A stretch of DNA of 64,000 nt from Gammaproteobacteria bacterium (GCA_018067045.1 JAGPVL010000007.1:27866-91865), one strand, 5' to 3'; shown: positions 1 to 12,117, numbered from the stretch's first letter. The notes: generated by a model not told the origin, from the letters alone. A program made the numbers and translations.

Positions 1-1252
1 ATTCTTTCTTCACTTCGCCAAGGATACGCACGCCCAAACCCGGGCCTGGGAACGGGTGACGGTAGACCATGTCGTACGGCAAGCCTAGCTCAAGACCAAT
101 TTTGCGCACTTCGTCTTTGAACAGTTCGCGTAAAGGCTCGACTAGCTTCAACTTCATATTTTCTTTCAAGCCACCCACATTGTGATGAGACTTAATCACA
201 TGCGCTTTGCCCGTTTTACTGGCCGCAGATTCAATAACATCAGGGTAAATAGTGCCCTGCGCCAACCACTGGGCATCTTCAAGCTTGGCGGCTTCGTCTT
301 CAAAAATATCAATAAAGGCATTACCGATAATTTTGCGCTTTTTCTCTGGGTCGCCCTCGCCGGCAAGACGGGACAGAAACTTATCCGCCGCATCAACGCG
401 AATAACTTTCACGCCCATGTTCTCGGCAAACATTTCCATCACCTGATCGCCTTCGTTCTTGCGCAGTAAGCCGTTATCAACAAAGACGCAAGTGAGCTGT
501 TTGCCAATCGCGCGATGCAAAAGCGCCGCTGTCACGGAAGAGTCGACGCCGCCGGAAAGCCCAAGAATGACTTCTTCGTCACGAACCTGCTCACGAATCT
601 GCTCAATGGCATCTTCAATAATGTTATCTGGTGTCCACAGCTTTTCGCAGCCACAAATATCGCGAACAAAACGCTCGAGCAAACGACCGCCCTGAAGGGT
701 GTGTGTCACTTCCGGATGAAACTGCACGCCGTAAAAGCCTTTCTCATCATTGGCCATACCGGCAACAGGGCACGAATCTGTGCTGGCGCTAACAACAAAA
801 CCTTCTGGTTGCTGGCTAACGCGATCACCGTGACTCATCCATACGTCAAGAAAATCACTGCCCGCTTCTTCGTGATCAACGATGCCATCGAATAATTTAT
901 TGGCTTCCGCTTTGGCAACGCGAGCATAACCAAATTCATGTTTCTCACCGTGAATAACCGTGCCGCCGAGCTGTTCTGCCATCGTTTGCATGCCATAGCA
1001 AATACCCAGAACCGGAACACCCAGTTCAAAGACACGCTGTGGTGCGCGCGGTGTTTCCGTAGCGGTAACTGTTTCTGGACCGCCCGAAAGAATCACACCA
1101 GCGGGATCGAATGCACGAATTTCCGCGTCATCCATATCAAACGCACGAATTTCACAGTACACGCCAATTTCACGCACGCGACGCGCAATAAGCTGAGTGT
1201 ACTGAGAACCGAAATCCAGAATCAGGACTCGTTGAGCGTGAATATCTTTCAT
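1..1252 (-). CDS. guaA: GMP synthase (glutamine-hydrolysing), 3' end cut by window edge
   Basis: Cytoplasmic enzyme that aminates XMP to GMP with glutamine and ATP. Reading from the ATG at 1252, the protein opens with the class I amidotransferase stretch [14 protein letters not shown]. The nucleophilic cysteine is C85 in GICYGMQ, and the ATP-pyrophosphatase PP-loop SGGVDSSV follows. The last residues visible are [18 protein letters not shown]. About 417 of the usual ~525 residues are present, so the C-terminal dimerisation domain lies beyond the left edge. It follows guaB on the same strand after 110 bp that hold a hairpin, so expression may be partly uncoupled from guaB. The identification is secure; only the 3' end is missing. 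Confidence 0.97.
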   Translation of the reverse strand, partial: MKDIHAQRVLILDFGSQYTQLIARRVREIGVYCEIRAFDMDDAEIRAFDPAGVILSGGPETVTATETPRAPQRVFELGVPVLGICYGMQTMAEQLGGTVIHGEKHEFGYARVAKAEANKLFDGIVDHEEAGSDFLDVWMSHGDRVSQQPEGFVVSASTDSCPVAGMANDEKGFYGVQFHPEVTHTLQGGRLLERFVRDICGCEKLWTPDNIIEDAIEQIREQVRDEEVILGLSGGVDSSVTAALLHRAIGKQLTCVFVDNGLLRKNEGDQVMEMFAENMGVKVIRVDAADKFLSRLAGEGDPEKKRKIIGNAFIDIFEDEAAKLEDAQWLAQGTIYPDVIESAASKTGKAHVIKSHHNVGGLKENMKLKLVEPLRELFKDEVRKIGLELGLPYDMVYRHPFPGPGLGVRILGEVKKE

Positions 1253-1272
1253 GGTGCGTTCCAGAAATTGAA

Positions 1273-1293
1273 AAGGGCTGGAGGCCAGCCCTT
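1273..1293 (-). terminator. guaB-guaA intergenic hairpin, likely weak terminator or attenuator
   Basis: On the minus strand AAGGGCTGG and CCAGCCCTT pair across a CCT loop, and the 3' arm runs into TTTT. A short T tract inside the guaBA unit suggests partial termination rather than a full stop. Confidence 0.5.
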
Positions 1294-1362
1294 ATTACTC
1301 AAATTTCGCAGGCCTGCCTCACATCAAGCAGATGAAAGAAAGGCTTACGGATAAACTACTAA

Positions 1363-2955
<1,593 letters not shown>

Positions 2956-2971
2956 CTACTCTTGCCCGCCT

Positions 2972-4342
2972 ATGAGCAACGATCTTCTCAATCCCGCCCC
3001 CGCAGAACGCGACATCTGGACCATCAGCCGCCTCAATCTTGAGGTTCAGGGGCTGCTGGAGAGTACTTTTCCGCTACTTTGGATAGAGGCGGAGATCTCC
3101 AATTTGTCCCGTCCGGCGTCCGGCCACCTGTATTTTAGCCTTAAGGACGACCGCGCCCAGGTCAGCGCGGCGATGTTTCGCGGCCGTAATCAACGCCTCC
3201 GCTTTGAACCGAAAAACGGTTTGCAGGTGCTGGTGCGCGCCCGCGTTACGCTCTACCCGCCTCGGGGCGGCTTTCAGCTCGTCGTCGAACACATGGAAGA
3301 CGCCGGCGAAGGGCGCCTACGGCGTGAGTTTGAAGAGCTAAAAGCGAAACTGCAGGACGAAGGCCTGTTTGCCGCGGACCGGAAACAACCCCTGCCAACA
3401 CATCCCTGCCAAGTCGGCCTCATTACCTCGGCCAGCGGCGCAGCGTTACGAGATATTCTCCATGTGCTGCGTCGCCGCAGCCCACAGCTGCCAGTGCTTA
3501 TTTATCCGACGCCAGTGCAAGGCAAAGAGGCGCCAGCGCAAATCCGCGCCGCGCTTGCCATGGCGGTACAACGTCGAGAGTGTGATGTGCTGGTCATGAC
3601 GCGTGGCGGTGGATCACTAGAAGATTTATGGGCATTCAATGACGAAGCGCTCGCCCGTGACGTCGCCGCTTGCCCGATCCCCATTGTTTCCGCGATCGGT
3701 CATGAAATTGACTTTGCTCTCACTGACTTTGTCGCCGATGTACGCGCACCAACGCCTTCTGCTGCGGCTGAATTAATCAGCCCCGACAGCAGCGCCCTCA
3801 ACACCCAGCGCAACGCACTCAAACGCCGTCTCGATACAGCCATGACACGTCAGCTGACTCAGCTGCAGGAACGCGCACGCGGGCTGAGCAAACGCTTACA
3901 GAGTCCTCAGCGACGACTCGAACGTTATAGCCAGCAACTCGATGAACTCAATGCCCGCATAACACGACATATGAATGGTCAAATGAGTTCAACGGCACAG
4001 CAACTCGTCAGCATACAAAAACGGCTCAGCGCACGTGATCCGCGCCAACTCATTAAGTTGGCGCGAGAGCGCTTACTCGGATTACAAAGACGATTGGCTC
4101 TGCCGTTACCGCGCACAAGTAAACGCACGCAAACGCGACTCGCTCAACTGGCGCAAAGACTTCATGTGGCGAGTCCACTGGCGACACTTGAGCGCGGATT
4201 CAGTATCACGCTAACAGAAGATGATCACGCCATTCGATCGATCAACGATATCCAGAACGGCGCATCGGTAAAAACACGAATCAAAGATGGAACCTTGCAT
4301 TCCACTATCACTCGCATCATCCCCCACAATGAAAAGAAATAG
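2972..4342 (+). CDS. xseA: Exodeoxyribonuclease VII large subunit
   Basis: Catalytic subunit of exonuclease VII, which degrades single-stranded DNA from both ends and works in repair together with XseB. The 456-residue protein begins MSNDLLNPAPAERDIWTISR. It has an N-terminal OB-fold (to about residue 105) with LWIEAEISN and SGHLYFSLKD, then the catalytic core with GLITSASGAALRDI and TRGGGSLEDLWAFND, followed by a long Arg/Gln-rich helical region from about 265 to 400. The longer open frame back to 2855 runs through promoter sequence, so the ATG at 2972 is preferred. It is divergent from guaB and convergent with the kinase gene 18 bp downstream. XseB is not in the window. Confidence 0.95.
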   Translation: MSNDLLNPAPAERDIWTISRLNLEVQGLLESTFPLLWIEAEISNLSRPASGHLYFSLKDDRAQVSAAMFRGRNQRLRFEPKNGLQVLVRARVTLYPPRGGFQLVVEHMEDAGEGRLRREFEELKAKLQDEGLFAADRKQPLPTHPCQVGLITSASGAALRDILHVLRRRSPQLPVLIYPTPVQGKEAPAQIRAALAMAVQRRECDVLVMTRGGGSLEDLWAFNDEALARDVAACPIPIVSAIGHEIDFALTDFVADVRAPTPSAAAELISPDSSALNTQRNALKRRLDTAMTRQLTQLQERARGLSKRLQSPQRRLERYSQQLDELNARITRHMNGQMSSTAQQLVSIQKRLSARDPRQLIKLARERLLGLQRRLALPLPRTSKRTQTRLAQLAQRLHVASPLATLERGFSITLTEDDHAIRSINDIQNGASVKTRIKDGTLHSTITRIIPHNEKK

Positions 4343-4360
4343 ATCAGAACAAGGTCTGCG

Positions 4361-6283
4361 CTACAACACTCTGGACGTTAGATAGTAACGAACCATGCCA
4401 ACTAATTTCTGTCGCTGGAACGGCTTGGCCAAATAGTCATCCATTCCCGCGTGCAGGCAACGCTCTCGCTCTCCGCTTAACGCGTTCGCTGTCAACGCGA
4501 TAATCGGTACGCGTGCTCGGCTTAGTTCGTTCTCACGCTCTCGCCAACGACCCACTGCAGTTAAACCGTCCATCACCGGCATTTGCACATCCATCAGCAC
4601 GCAATCAAATATCTGTTCTTCAAGCGCCGCCAAAGCTTCTTCGCCGTTCACCGAGCTAACGACATCTAACCCCATCGCCCTGAGCATATGGTCTGCCACC
4701 ATTCGATTAACGTCATTATCCTCTACCAACAAAACCTTTCCGACCAACTGCTCGTCAACACTGCTTTCAACCTGATGAGGTAGATCACTGAGCGGATACG
4801 TAGCAGTGCGCGCGGCCAGATTAAATGTACAAATAAACTGGGTACCCGCGCCAAGTTGACTCTCAACCTTAAGATCGCCGCCGAGTAGACGCATCAATCG
4901 GCTTACAATAGCCAAACCCAAACCCGTACCGCCGAAACGGCGAGACGTCGAACTATCAACCTGCATAAAGGCGTTAAATAGATCCGGAATTTTCTCATCA
5001 GCAATACCAATACCGGTATCTTCCACTCTTATTACTAAACAAATATTGCCGTCAGAGCGATCAAGTGACGCAACGACAATGCGAATATGCCCCGACTCGG
5101 TAAATTTAATCGCATTTCCGATAAGATTTGAAAATATCTGCCGCACCCGAGTTGCATCAGACTTCACCTCAACATCTGCCAGCGCAGAAACACCTACTAG
5201 CTCTAAACTTAGCCCCTTATTTTCCGCCACATAACGAAAGCCTGAAACGCAACTTTGCAAAACGTCATCAAAGCGAAAATAGAATGACTCCAATTCTAGA
5301 TGACCACTTTCCACGCGGGAGAAATCGAGAATATCGTTAATAACGTCAAGTAAATGCGCGGTCGAATCAACTGCTGCAGAGGCGTACTCTTCCTGCAATT
5401 TTTCCAAATCGGTCATTTGCAATAGCTGCAACATTCCCAGAACACCATTCATCGGCGTTCGTAACTCATGGCTCATCATCGCGAGGAAATCGCTCTTAGC
5501 CTGGCTTGCGGCCTCTGCTCTTGCTCGCGCATCACGCAACGCATCCATTGCTAACTGTTGCTCTCGTTGAGCCCTATCTTGCTCAGCGGCCAACTGATTA
5601 ATATCGGATTGCAGGGTTGCTAGCTCTCCGCGCAGGTCCAAACTGCCGCGAGATTCGTATGCACCGCCGCGAATACGTTGCACTAACGACGAAAGATACT
5701 GAATGGGCTTAGAGACCCTGTCGGATAGACGACTCGCAATCCATAGCCCAAAAAACAATGCCAGTGCCGCCGGCGCTATAGACGCCATGATAATTTCCCG
5801 TTGCCGGGTCGCAATAGCTGCCACCGACAACTCAACGCTTACTTCCCCAATTTTTTGCAACGCAGCCGCGCCTCCCGTTGCTGCCTTTGTCGGTTCTGAG
5901 GCGGTTAGCAACACTGGCTGCCTGTATACCGTTGCAGTGAATCGGCGCAACTCCGGTTCGTCATTGTCCAAGCGATCTTCGTCAACGAAGAGCTCCAACA
6001 AGGTCACGCCTTCATTATCAAAATAAGAAACAGCGCGCACATCAGGACTCTGCATTGCAAAACGAGCTTGCTGTCTAAGCTCATCTTTGTTGCCCGATAG
6101 CAGACCGAACTCGGCTGACGAAGCAATATAGCGAGCGATGAAATGTCCGCGTGAGATAAGGTGCTGATCGGCATCCTGAAAACGTTGCCATGTAAGGGCC
6201 AATAGAACAGACAGCAACATAATCAGCGCCGGGACGACTGCTAACCACTGCAACTGCCTTCTAATACTTCCCGTTAGAGTCAT
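4361..6283 (-). CDS. BarA-like membrane hybrid sensor histidine kinase
   Basis: Two-component sensor of the inner membrane. Transmembrane segments at about residues 13-33 and 165-185 enclose a periplasmic sensor whose start (RGHFIARYIASSAEFGLLSG) recalls the BarA N-terminal domain. A HAMP linker (about 186-240), a HisKA box with the phospho-accepting His near residue 272 (MMSHELRTPMNG), an HATPase domain (DTGIGI, GTGLGLAIV) and a C-terminal receiver with Asp near 565 (VLMDVQMPVMDG) follow. There is no Hpt domain, so at about 640 residues it is much shorter than E. coli BarA; phosphate must pass to a separate Hpt or stay internal. The ATG at 6283 overlaps the stop of the binding-protein gene by one base (TGATG), indicating translational coupling and a functional link. 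Its cognate regulator is not visible nearby. Confidence 0.9.
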   Translation of the reverse strand: MTLTGSIRRQLQWLAVVPALIMLLSVLLALTWQRFQDADQHLISRGHFIARYIASSAEFGLLSGNKDELRQQARFAMQSPDVRAVSYFDNEGVTLLELFVDEDRLDNDEPELRRFTATVYRQPVLLTASEPTKAATGGAAALQKIGEVSVELSVAAIATRQREIIMASIAPAALALFFGLWIASRLSDRVSKPIQYLSSLVQRIRGGAYESRGSLDLRGELATLQSDINQLAAEQDRAQREQQLAMDALRDARARAEAASQAKSDFLAMMSHELRTPMNGVLGMLQLLQMTDLEKLQEEYASAAVDSTAHLLDVINDILDFSRVESGHLELESFYFRFDDVLQSCVSGFRYVAENKGLSLELVGVSALADVEVKSDATRVRQIFSNLIGNAIKFTESGHIRIVVASLDRSDGNICLVIRVEDTGIGIADEKIPDLFNAFMQVDSSTSRRFGGTGLGLAIVSRLMRLLGGDLKVESQLGAGTQFICTFNLAARTATYPLSDLPHQVESSVDEQLVGKVLLVEDNDVNRMVADHMLRAMGLDVVSSVNGEEALAALEEQIFDCVLMDVQMPVMDGLTAVGRWRERENELSRARVPIIALTANALSGERERCLHAGMDDYLAKPFQRQKLVGMVRYYLTSRVL

Positions 6284-7131
6284 CACTGATCTCCACCTAA
6301 TTCACGTAGCGCCTCATCGTCAGGCGTTTTTATAGAGAAGGCCTCTGCGACGCTTTCATTGAATTCCACGTCAAAAGCAGGATAACGATCGCCACTCAGT
6401 TTGCGCGTACGCTGAAACTGAGTCATGACCGCCGAAAATGTTTCAATAAGGTTTTCTGAAGGAATATATGCGGCCGCTAGGCTGCCTGCGCGGACCCAGT
6501 GATCGTCCGGACCGATAATCGGCTTGCCTTGACGATACCCCGCCATCAGCAACAAACGAGCATTGTCCGCATTAAATATATTTTTATCCGGCAAGGCGAT
6601 GACAACATCGACGCGCGCCAACAGCTTGGCTAAAGCGGAGGACAAGGGTTCGCTGTCACTCACCTCCTCCACCAGCAGTGATACCTGTGTTGTGTCCGCA
6701 TAACGCTTTAGCAACGGTAATAGGTGCTGGGTTTCACTGGAGAGCAACACACCAACGCGTCTGGCACGCGGCAACAGAGTTTTTTGTAATGAGAATTGGA
6801 CGGCCGGATCGGCGTGGGAAAAGACCGCGACACAGAGACATCCCTGCGCACGCATTGCGAGAATTTGTTGGCTGTCTACCTGAGTGGCCACGACCGGAAT
6901 GCCGGACTCGCACGCGCTATTTAACGCGACAGGCCCCAAGGCAACAATGAGATCTGGGGACAGTGCGTCACGGTTCGCCCTATTTCCAAGCTGAGTCTGC
7001 AGTGACGTTGAAAAAATATCTTGCGCGCGTCCGCCAGGCCCATAGATCGCATAGGACAAAGGCGCCTCCGCCATCACGGCACTCGCGAATAGCAGTAACA
7101 CCAGCATCAATGTCAGTCTTCCTTGCTTCAT
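6283..7131 (-). CDS. Periplasmic binding protein, ABC_sub_bind-like
   Basis: Predicted secreted 282-residue protein. It has a Sec signal peptide (MKQGRLTLMLVLLLFASAVMA, cleavage after about residue 21) followed by a two-lobe periplasmic-binding fold of the tryptophan/tyrosine ABC_sub_bind type: PDLIVALGPVALN, GIPVVATQVD, RRVGVLLSSET, VDVVIALPDKNIFN, GKPIIGPDDHWVRAG. The ATG at 7131 has a good GGAAG ribosome site five bases upstream. No permease or ATPase gene is adjacent. Instead the stop overlaps the start of a sensor kinase and a TonB receptor lies upstream. The simplest reading is a ligand-binding partner that feeds the kinase rather than a transporter subunit; the ligand is unknown. Confidence 0.75.
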   Translation of the reverse strand: MKQGRLTLMLVLLLFASAVMAEAPLSYAIYGPGGRAQDIFSTSLQTQLGNRANRDALSPDLIVALGPVALNSACESGIPVVATQVDSQQILAMRAQGCLCVAVFSHADPAVQFSLQKTLLPRARRVGVLLSSETQHLLPLLKRYADTTQVSLLVEEVSDSEPLSSALAKLLARVDVVIALPDKNIFNADNARLLLMAGYRQGKPIIGPDDHWVRAGSLAAAYIPSENLIETFSAVMTQFQRTRKLSGDRYPAFDVEFNESVAEAFSIKTPDDEALRELGGDQ

Positions 7132-7217
7132 TACGCTTCCTGCGTTAAATGCTGACAAGTACACACAGTGTTACGCCGACAGATAAACCAAAGGAAATCA
7201 TCACGCCGACGCAGGCA

Positions 7218-9392
7218 CTAGAATGTTACCGCCGCAGACAACCAATAACGGGTGTCGTCACGGTAGACATTCTCTTCGAAGACCACTTCGTTGTTTGTTA
7301 AATCGTGTTGAACCAAGGCACCAATCATGACCTCTGAGTCAGAAAGTCTCGCCTTCCACGTAATCTGTCCATCTGTCCGCTCATAGCGCAATTTGTTGTA
7401 ATCACTGCCTAGGTAGCGCGAGGTAGAAAACATCCAGTTATCATTAATATCCCAACGCCAAAGCAGCGATGCTGAATTACGGCTCGCCAAACGCAGCTCC
7501 GGTTTATTGTTCGCATCGGTATGACGATGTGCCCCAGTAGCCCGCAGCAAATGCCGAGCACTAACACGCCAGCTGAGCTGGACTTCTCGGCCATTGATAT
7601 CCACTTCGCCGTCGTTCTCAGGGTCGAAGTTAAACGGGCTTAGGGAACCACTGACAAGATCACGCAATTCCTCATCGTAGACGCGTATATCCCACTCCAC
7701 CGAACGATAGCGACCAAAGTAACCGATTTCCCGAGAACGAATTCTTTCTGGCGTTAGCTCACCGTGGGACGTTTGCACGATAAAAAACTCGACGCGGTCC
7801 TGCCCCAACAACCCCACTGGGTCCGACGCATAGGGTTCATTCACACGCGTCGGATACAGGTGAACGTCAGCAGCATCTTCGTACAGGTCCATGGAACGAA
7901 TAGAGTCCGATGCCACCAGCCTTAGGCTATTGGAAGGCATAAATTCATAAATTAGCGAAGTGCGCGGGCTAAAATAACGGCCGTTTCGTTCATCTCTTTC
8001 CCAGTAACCACCAAGATTGAGGTAAAGCGGGTCCGCAAGGTGAAGTTCTAAATTTCCAAACAAACGCTGACTAACATTCTCAACGACTCCGTTGGTATAA
8101 GTCTTCGAGTACCCACGGTCATGACGTAAATTTCCGCCCACAACGAGTCGCGCATATTCGTCAATATAGATCGTATCTTGGATCTCTAAGTCATAACGCT
8201 CTTCTTGCAAGCGAAGATCGAAGTCCGCGCAAAGAGGTTCGCTCGTGGCGCCCACGAGTGCGCCGAAGCGAGCGCCAATTTCTGGTGAGCTGCCTAGTTG
8301 AGCAATGGTCGCATTGATATCCCGGCCATTCGCCTCATATAAATCGCGCATTTCTTTTGAAAATAATACCGCACCAGTAGAATCCGCGGCACCACCAGGA
8401 AGTTTCGCACAACCACCAAAGGCGAGATTATTGCTGTTGTACTGCGCGTAGGCCTGAACCTTTAATTCGTGCTTTGCTGAGAAACGGTGATTCCAAATCA
8501 TCTGCGCAAATGCTTGCTCTGCGTGCTCATCAGGCGCGTCATATACTTCCAGCACTTCATAAAAATCGGAGTCTTCAGTTAACCGCTGCAGCCCGCTTTC
8601 AGACCCTCCAGCCAAAAACTCCAGCGTGTCGTCGCTACCGAGATCAAATGCACTGCGCAAATTAATATTCTTAATACGCTTCGCATCACGCATCGCGACA
8701 TCGCGCATCACTAACGGATCATCGTCGTAATAGGTACCGTCATAACCATCGTCAGATTTTTCTGCGACCGTTAATCGTACGGATTTGCCGTCGCCATGAG
8801 CCGCCGTGGTAACACGCCAGTCACGGACGCCGTTATTGCCCTGCCGCGCCGCTAGTGTCGTGCCGACAACATCGTCCGGATGACGGGTAATAATATTGAT
8901 CACACCTTGAAAGGCATTAGCGCCATAAGCCGCCGACGCAGGGCCACGAGTGACTTCAATACGCTCAATATCTTCAATTTCAATGGGTAAATCATTCCAC
9001 AGAACCCGCGCCAGACCGGGTTTGTATTGTGAGCGGCCGTCAATCATCACCAACATACGCCGCACGTCACGAGCTTGCGTGCCGTGGTAGCTAACCGTTG
9101 GGATATTTCCGTCGACTTTCAGCGCAGCCATACCCGGCACCAGCTGCATGAGCTGGTAAATCTCCCGGGCGCCACTGGCCTCAATCAGCTCTCGATCAAT
9201 CACGGTCACACTGGCTGGCGCCTGAGACTGCGGCTGGCGTAATCGCGCTGGAGTCAGCACCACCGGCGCAGCATCGGACATCCGCAAGGCATCACCATCG
9301 AAAGACAGCGATTCTGCGGCCGCAGCCGACTGCGCTAGGGCCACGGCCGCCAGCAAGCCCAATAATTTTTGCACGAAGCCCCCAAGGCTCAT
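7218..9392 (-). CDS. TonB-dependent outer-membrane receptor
   Basis: Energy-coupled outer-membrane channel. From the ATG at 9392 the 724-residue protein has a signal peptide (hydrophobic run LLGLLAAVALAQSAAAA), a plug domain beginning APASVTVIDRELIEASGARE with the usual IEDIERIEVTRGPASAAYG and ANAFQGVINIITR segments, then a long beta-barrel rich in aromatic/charged alternation that ends in the terminal Phe typical of outer-membrane barrels (AAVTF). An in-frame ATG at 9449 would add 19 residues before the signal peptide and is less likely. No Fur box, B12 riboswitch or sigma regulator is visible, so the substrate is open. It lies 86 bp upstream of a binding protein and kinase on the same strand, probably one operon. 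Confidence 0.88.
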   Translation of the reverse strand: MSLGGFVQKLLGLLAAVALAQSAAAAESLSFDGDALRMSDAAPVVLTPARLRQPQSQAPASVTVIDRELIEASGAREIYQLMQLVPGMAALKVDGNIPTVSYHGTQARDVRRMLVMIDGRSQYKPGLARVLWNDLPIEIEDIERIEVTRGPASAAYGANAFQGVINIITRHPDDVVGTTLAARQGNNGVRDWRVTTAAHGDGKSVRLTVAEKSDDGYDGTYYDDDPLVMRDVAMRDAKRIKNINLRSAFDLGSDDTLEFLAGGSESGLQRLTEDSDFYEVLEVYDAPDEHAEQAFAQMIWNHRFSAKHELKVQAYAQYNSNNLAFGGCAKLPGGAADSTGAVLFSKEMRDLYEANGRDINATIAQLGSSPEIGARFGALVGATSEPLCADFDLRLQEERYDLEIQDTIYIDEYARLVVGGNLRHDRGYSKTYTNGVVENVSQRLFGNLELHLADPLYLNLGGYWERDERNGRYFSPRTSLIYEFMPSNSLRLVASDSIRSMDLYEDAADVHLYPTRVNEPYASDPVGLLGQDRVEFFIVQTSHGELTPERIRSREIGYFGRYRSVEWDIRVYDEELRDLVSGSLSPFNFDPENDGEVDINGREVQLSWRVSARHLLRATGAHRHTDANNKPELRLASRNSASLLWRWDINDNWMFSTSRYLGSDYNKLRYERTDGQITWKARLSDSEVMIGALVQHDLTNNEVVFEENVYRDDTRYWLSAAVTF

Positions 9393-9484
9393 AATTAAGT
9401 ACCACAGGGTAGCAGGCAGACGTGCTAGCAGAAAGCCATCCGCTAACATCTACCACAGCAAGAGGGAGACTAAATGCCAGTATG

Positions 9485-9508
9485 AAAGGCGCGCAGACGC
9501 ACGCCTTT
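9485..9508 (-). terminator. Hairpin downstream of der
   Basis: On the minus strand AAAGGCGTGC pairs with GCGCGCCTTT (one G-T wobble) around a GTCT loop, 17 bp after the der stop. The T run is only three bases, so it may be a modest terminator separating der from the TonB receptor gene. Confidence 0.5.
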
Positions 9509-9525
9509 AGAGGAAAGTGACCGTA

Positions 9526-10911
9526 CTACTTACGTACATGCTTTAGAAGGCGATGACGACGCTTTAACTGACGATCGGTTAGTGGGTTTTTACGCCCAGC
9601 AAACGGATTCTCGCCATTTTTGAACTCTACTTTAAGCGGCGTGCCCTCCAGCTTCAGAGCATCACGAAAGCGGTTTTCTAAGTAGCGGCGATAGCTATCA
9701 GGCAACTGCTCGACCCGATTACCGTGAATCACGATGCGAGGCGGGTTGGTTCCGCCAAGGTGAGCATAACGCAGCTTGGCGCGATAACGGCCCGCCATTG
9801 GCGGCTGAAACGCAGCCACATGTGCTTCTAGCATTTCCGTTAGCCTGCTAGTACTGACTTTCGGGTAGGCCGAAAGCCACGCTCTCTGCACCAAACCAAA
9901 CAAATCACCGACGCCTGTGCCATGTAAAGCTGAAATAAAGTGTGTTCGCGCCCACGGCACAAAATCCAGACGGCGTGTCAACTCGGTTTTAACTCGTTCT
10001 TTGTGACGACCCTCTAGGCCATCCCATTTGTTTACTGCGATCAGAAACGAACGACCAGCATCAAGCACATGCCCAAGCAAACTCAAATCTTGGTCGGTAA
10101 TGCCTTCCTGGGCATCGACGACGACAATCACAACATGGGCATCGGATATCGCTTGCAGCGCTTTAATAACGGAAAACTTTTCTATCGCTTCAAAGACTTT
10201 TCCGCGACGACGAATACCGGCCGTATCAATTAACGTATAACGCTCGTCATTGCGCTCAAACGGAATGCGAATCGCATCACGAGTCGTCCCCGCCATATCA
10301 AATACCACGACACGCTCTTCGCCGAGAAGACGATTCACCAGCGTGGATTTTCCCACATTCGGCCGACCAATAATGGCAACGCGAATTGAATCGTCATCGT
10401 CCTGCTGGTCCTCATCACTGGGAACCTCCGCCAGAACTTCTTCCAACAGCTGCGTCACGCCGCGTCCGTGAGAAGCAGCAATCGCATGAATATGATTAAA
10501 GCCGAGACGATAAAAATCAGATTGAGCAACGTCTTCATCGACGCCATCTGTTTTATTGACGACCAAATGAATTTCTTTATTCAGCGCGCGTAACTCTTTG
10601 GCAATATCCTGATCAGGACCGGTTAGCCCTGCGCGACCATCGACAAGAAATAAAACAATCGTCGCTTCCGCAATCGCCTGACGAGCCTGCTCACCCATCG
10701 ACTCATCAATGCCGCCGCCATCGCTCTCGCCAATACCACCTGTATCGACGACCACAAAACTTCTATCGTTCCACTCTCCCTCACCGTACTGACGGTCACG
10801 GGTTAAACCAGAATAGTTCGCCACAAGGGCATCCCGACTACGAGTGAGTCGGTTAAACAGCGTGGACTTACCAACATTTGGACGCCCAACAAGGGCAATA
10901 ACCGGTTTCAA
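9526..10911 (-). CDS. der: Ribosome-assembly GTPase Der (EngA)
   Basis: Essential tandem GTPase for 50S subunit maturation. The 461-residue protein shows two G domains, each with its P-loop ([14 protein letters not shown] near residue 8; [14 protein letters not shown] near 183), DTGG/DTAG G3 motifs, and NKTD and NKWD G4 motifs. A C-terminal KH-like domain ends in basic [18 protein letters not shown]. The start appears to be TTG at 10911 (TTG AAA CCG GTT), because the family N-terminus [12 protein letters not shown] begins exactly there and no ATG is suitably placed; GAGG lies about eight bases upstream. It is the last gene of the rlmN-to-der block. Confidence 0.96.
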   Translation of the reverse strand: MKPVIALVGRPNVGKSTLFNRLTRSRDALVANYSGLTRDRQYGEGEWNDRSFVVVDTGGIGESDGGGIDESMGEQARQAIAEATIVLFLVDGRAGLTGPDQDIAKELRALNKEIHLVVNKTDGVDEDVAQSDFYRLGFNHIHAIAASHGRGVTQLLEEVLAEVPSDEDQQDDDDSIRVAIIGRPNVGKSTLVNRLLGEERVVVFDMAGTTRDAIRIPFERNDERYTLIDTAGIRRRGKVFEAIEKFSVIKALQAISDAHVVIVVVDAQEGITDQDLSLLGHVLDAGRSFLIAVNKWDGLEGRHKERVKTELTRRLDFVPWARTHFISALHGTGVGDLFGLVQRAWLSAYPKVSTSRLTEMLEAHVAAFQPPMAGRYRAKLRYAHLGGTNPPRIVIHGNRVEQLPDSYRRYLENRFRDALKLEGTPLKVEFKNGENPFAGRKNPLTDRQLKRRHRLLKHVRK

Positions 10912-10965
10912 CGAAGTGACCTCAGAAGTGGGGGGCGCGATCCGTGCGCAAAAGTTGTTGGGACG

Positions 10966-12117
10966 CTATTTCAGCGCCTCAACGCTGTACGCGGCGAGCT
11001 CGCCATCTCCACTGAGAGCGTACAGAGTGTCATCATAAACCAGAGGCGGCGCTGCAAAGCCATCCGGATCAAAAAAACGTTGGGCGACAATACCGCCATC
11101 AATCACATCCAGCCAATGCAAGTAGCCGTCTGCATCACCTGTTACAACAAGCCCTTTCTGAATGGCTGTACCGTTCAGCACGCGACCATAAAGACTGTCG
11201 TTTTTCCAAAGCGCCGATCCCGTGCGTTGGTCAATACTCCAAACCAATCCATGGTCATCCGCAATAAACAGGGCGCCGACATCGCTGCTCACTTGCTGGT
11301 AGCTGGACATGTCTTTGTCCCAGTAAGGCCGACCGCTGTCTTCTTCAAGCACCGCCACCTTGCCTTGGAACGTCACAGCAAAAACACCGCCGCCTTCAAC
11401 AATGAGGTTAGCGTCGATATCGACCAAGCGATCCAACTCAGATCGCCCGGTAGGCTCCGCCACACGGCGATCCCAAACGGGAATACCTGTCGCCTCCTCA
11501 AGCACAACAACCTTGCCCGACGCATAAGCAGTATAAACTTTTCCCGACGCCACTAACGGCGACGAGGTGCCGCGCAACGTTAGAATGGGTACGGCTTCTT
11601 CGTGAATCCAAATGCTTTCGCCACTGTCCACATTTAACGCCGTAACACGACCATCAAGCGTCTGCACAATCACTTTATCTGCACTTATCGTTGGCGCGGA
11701 CAACACTTCACTCGACAATCTAACGCGCCACTTTTCTTCACCTGATGTCGCATCGAGCGCCAACGCGTCACCGTCACGGGTACCGATAATTAGATAACCG
11801 TAACCCGCTGTCATGCCACCAACGCGCATTGATAAATCTTTACGCCAAATCTTCTTCCCGCTGTGCCGGTCGTAGCAATACAAACGACCACGAATATCTG
11901 CGGTATACAAAAACTGCTCTGTCGCCACCGGCTTCAGCATCAGCGATCCACGATGATTACCGAACCCCGCATCACGATGCCATAAACGATCAACATCAAA
12001 ACGCTTTTCAAAAGAAGGTAACGGCGCGGGCTCAATAGCATTGGGGTTACTGCTGCAGCCGTGTAATGCACACGCGGCAACAACAGAAACAACACACAGA
12101 AGCAGACGTTTTTTCAC
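10966..12117 (-). CDS. bamB: Outer-membrane assembly lipoprotein BamB
   Basis: Lipoprotein of the BAM complex that inserts beta-barrel proteins into the outer membrane. The 383-residue precursor has a signal peptide ending in the lipobox LHGC (Cys near residue 21). Repeated PQQ-like propeller blades follow, for example GRLYCYDRHSGKKIWR, GDALALDATSGEEKWR, GRVTALNVDSGESIW and GLVWSIDQRTGSALW. The ATG at 12117 overlaps the yfgM stop by four bases (ATGA), so translation is probably coupled. The position between yfgM and der is the usual gammaproteobacterial one. Confidence 0.96.
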   Translation of the reverse strand: MKKRLLLCVVSVVAACALHGCSSNPNAIEPAPLPSFEKRFDVDRLWHRDAGFGNHRGSLMLKPVATEQFLYTADIRGRLYCYDRHSGKKIWRKDLSMRVGGMTAGYGYLIIGTRDGDALALDATSGEEKWRVRLSSEVLSAPTISADKVIVQTLDGRVTALNVDSGESIWIHEEAVPILTLRGTSSPLVASGKVYTAYASGKVVVLEEATGIPVWDRRVAEPTGRSELDRLVDIDANLIVEGGGVFAVTFQGKVAVLEEDSGRPYWDKDMSSYQQVSSDVGALFIADDHGLVWSIDQRTGSALWKNDSLYGRVLNGTAIQKGLVVTGDADGYLHWLDVIDGGIVAQRFFDPDGFAAPPLVYDDTLYALSGDGELAAYSVEALK

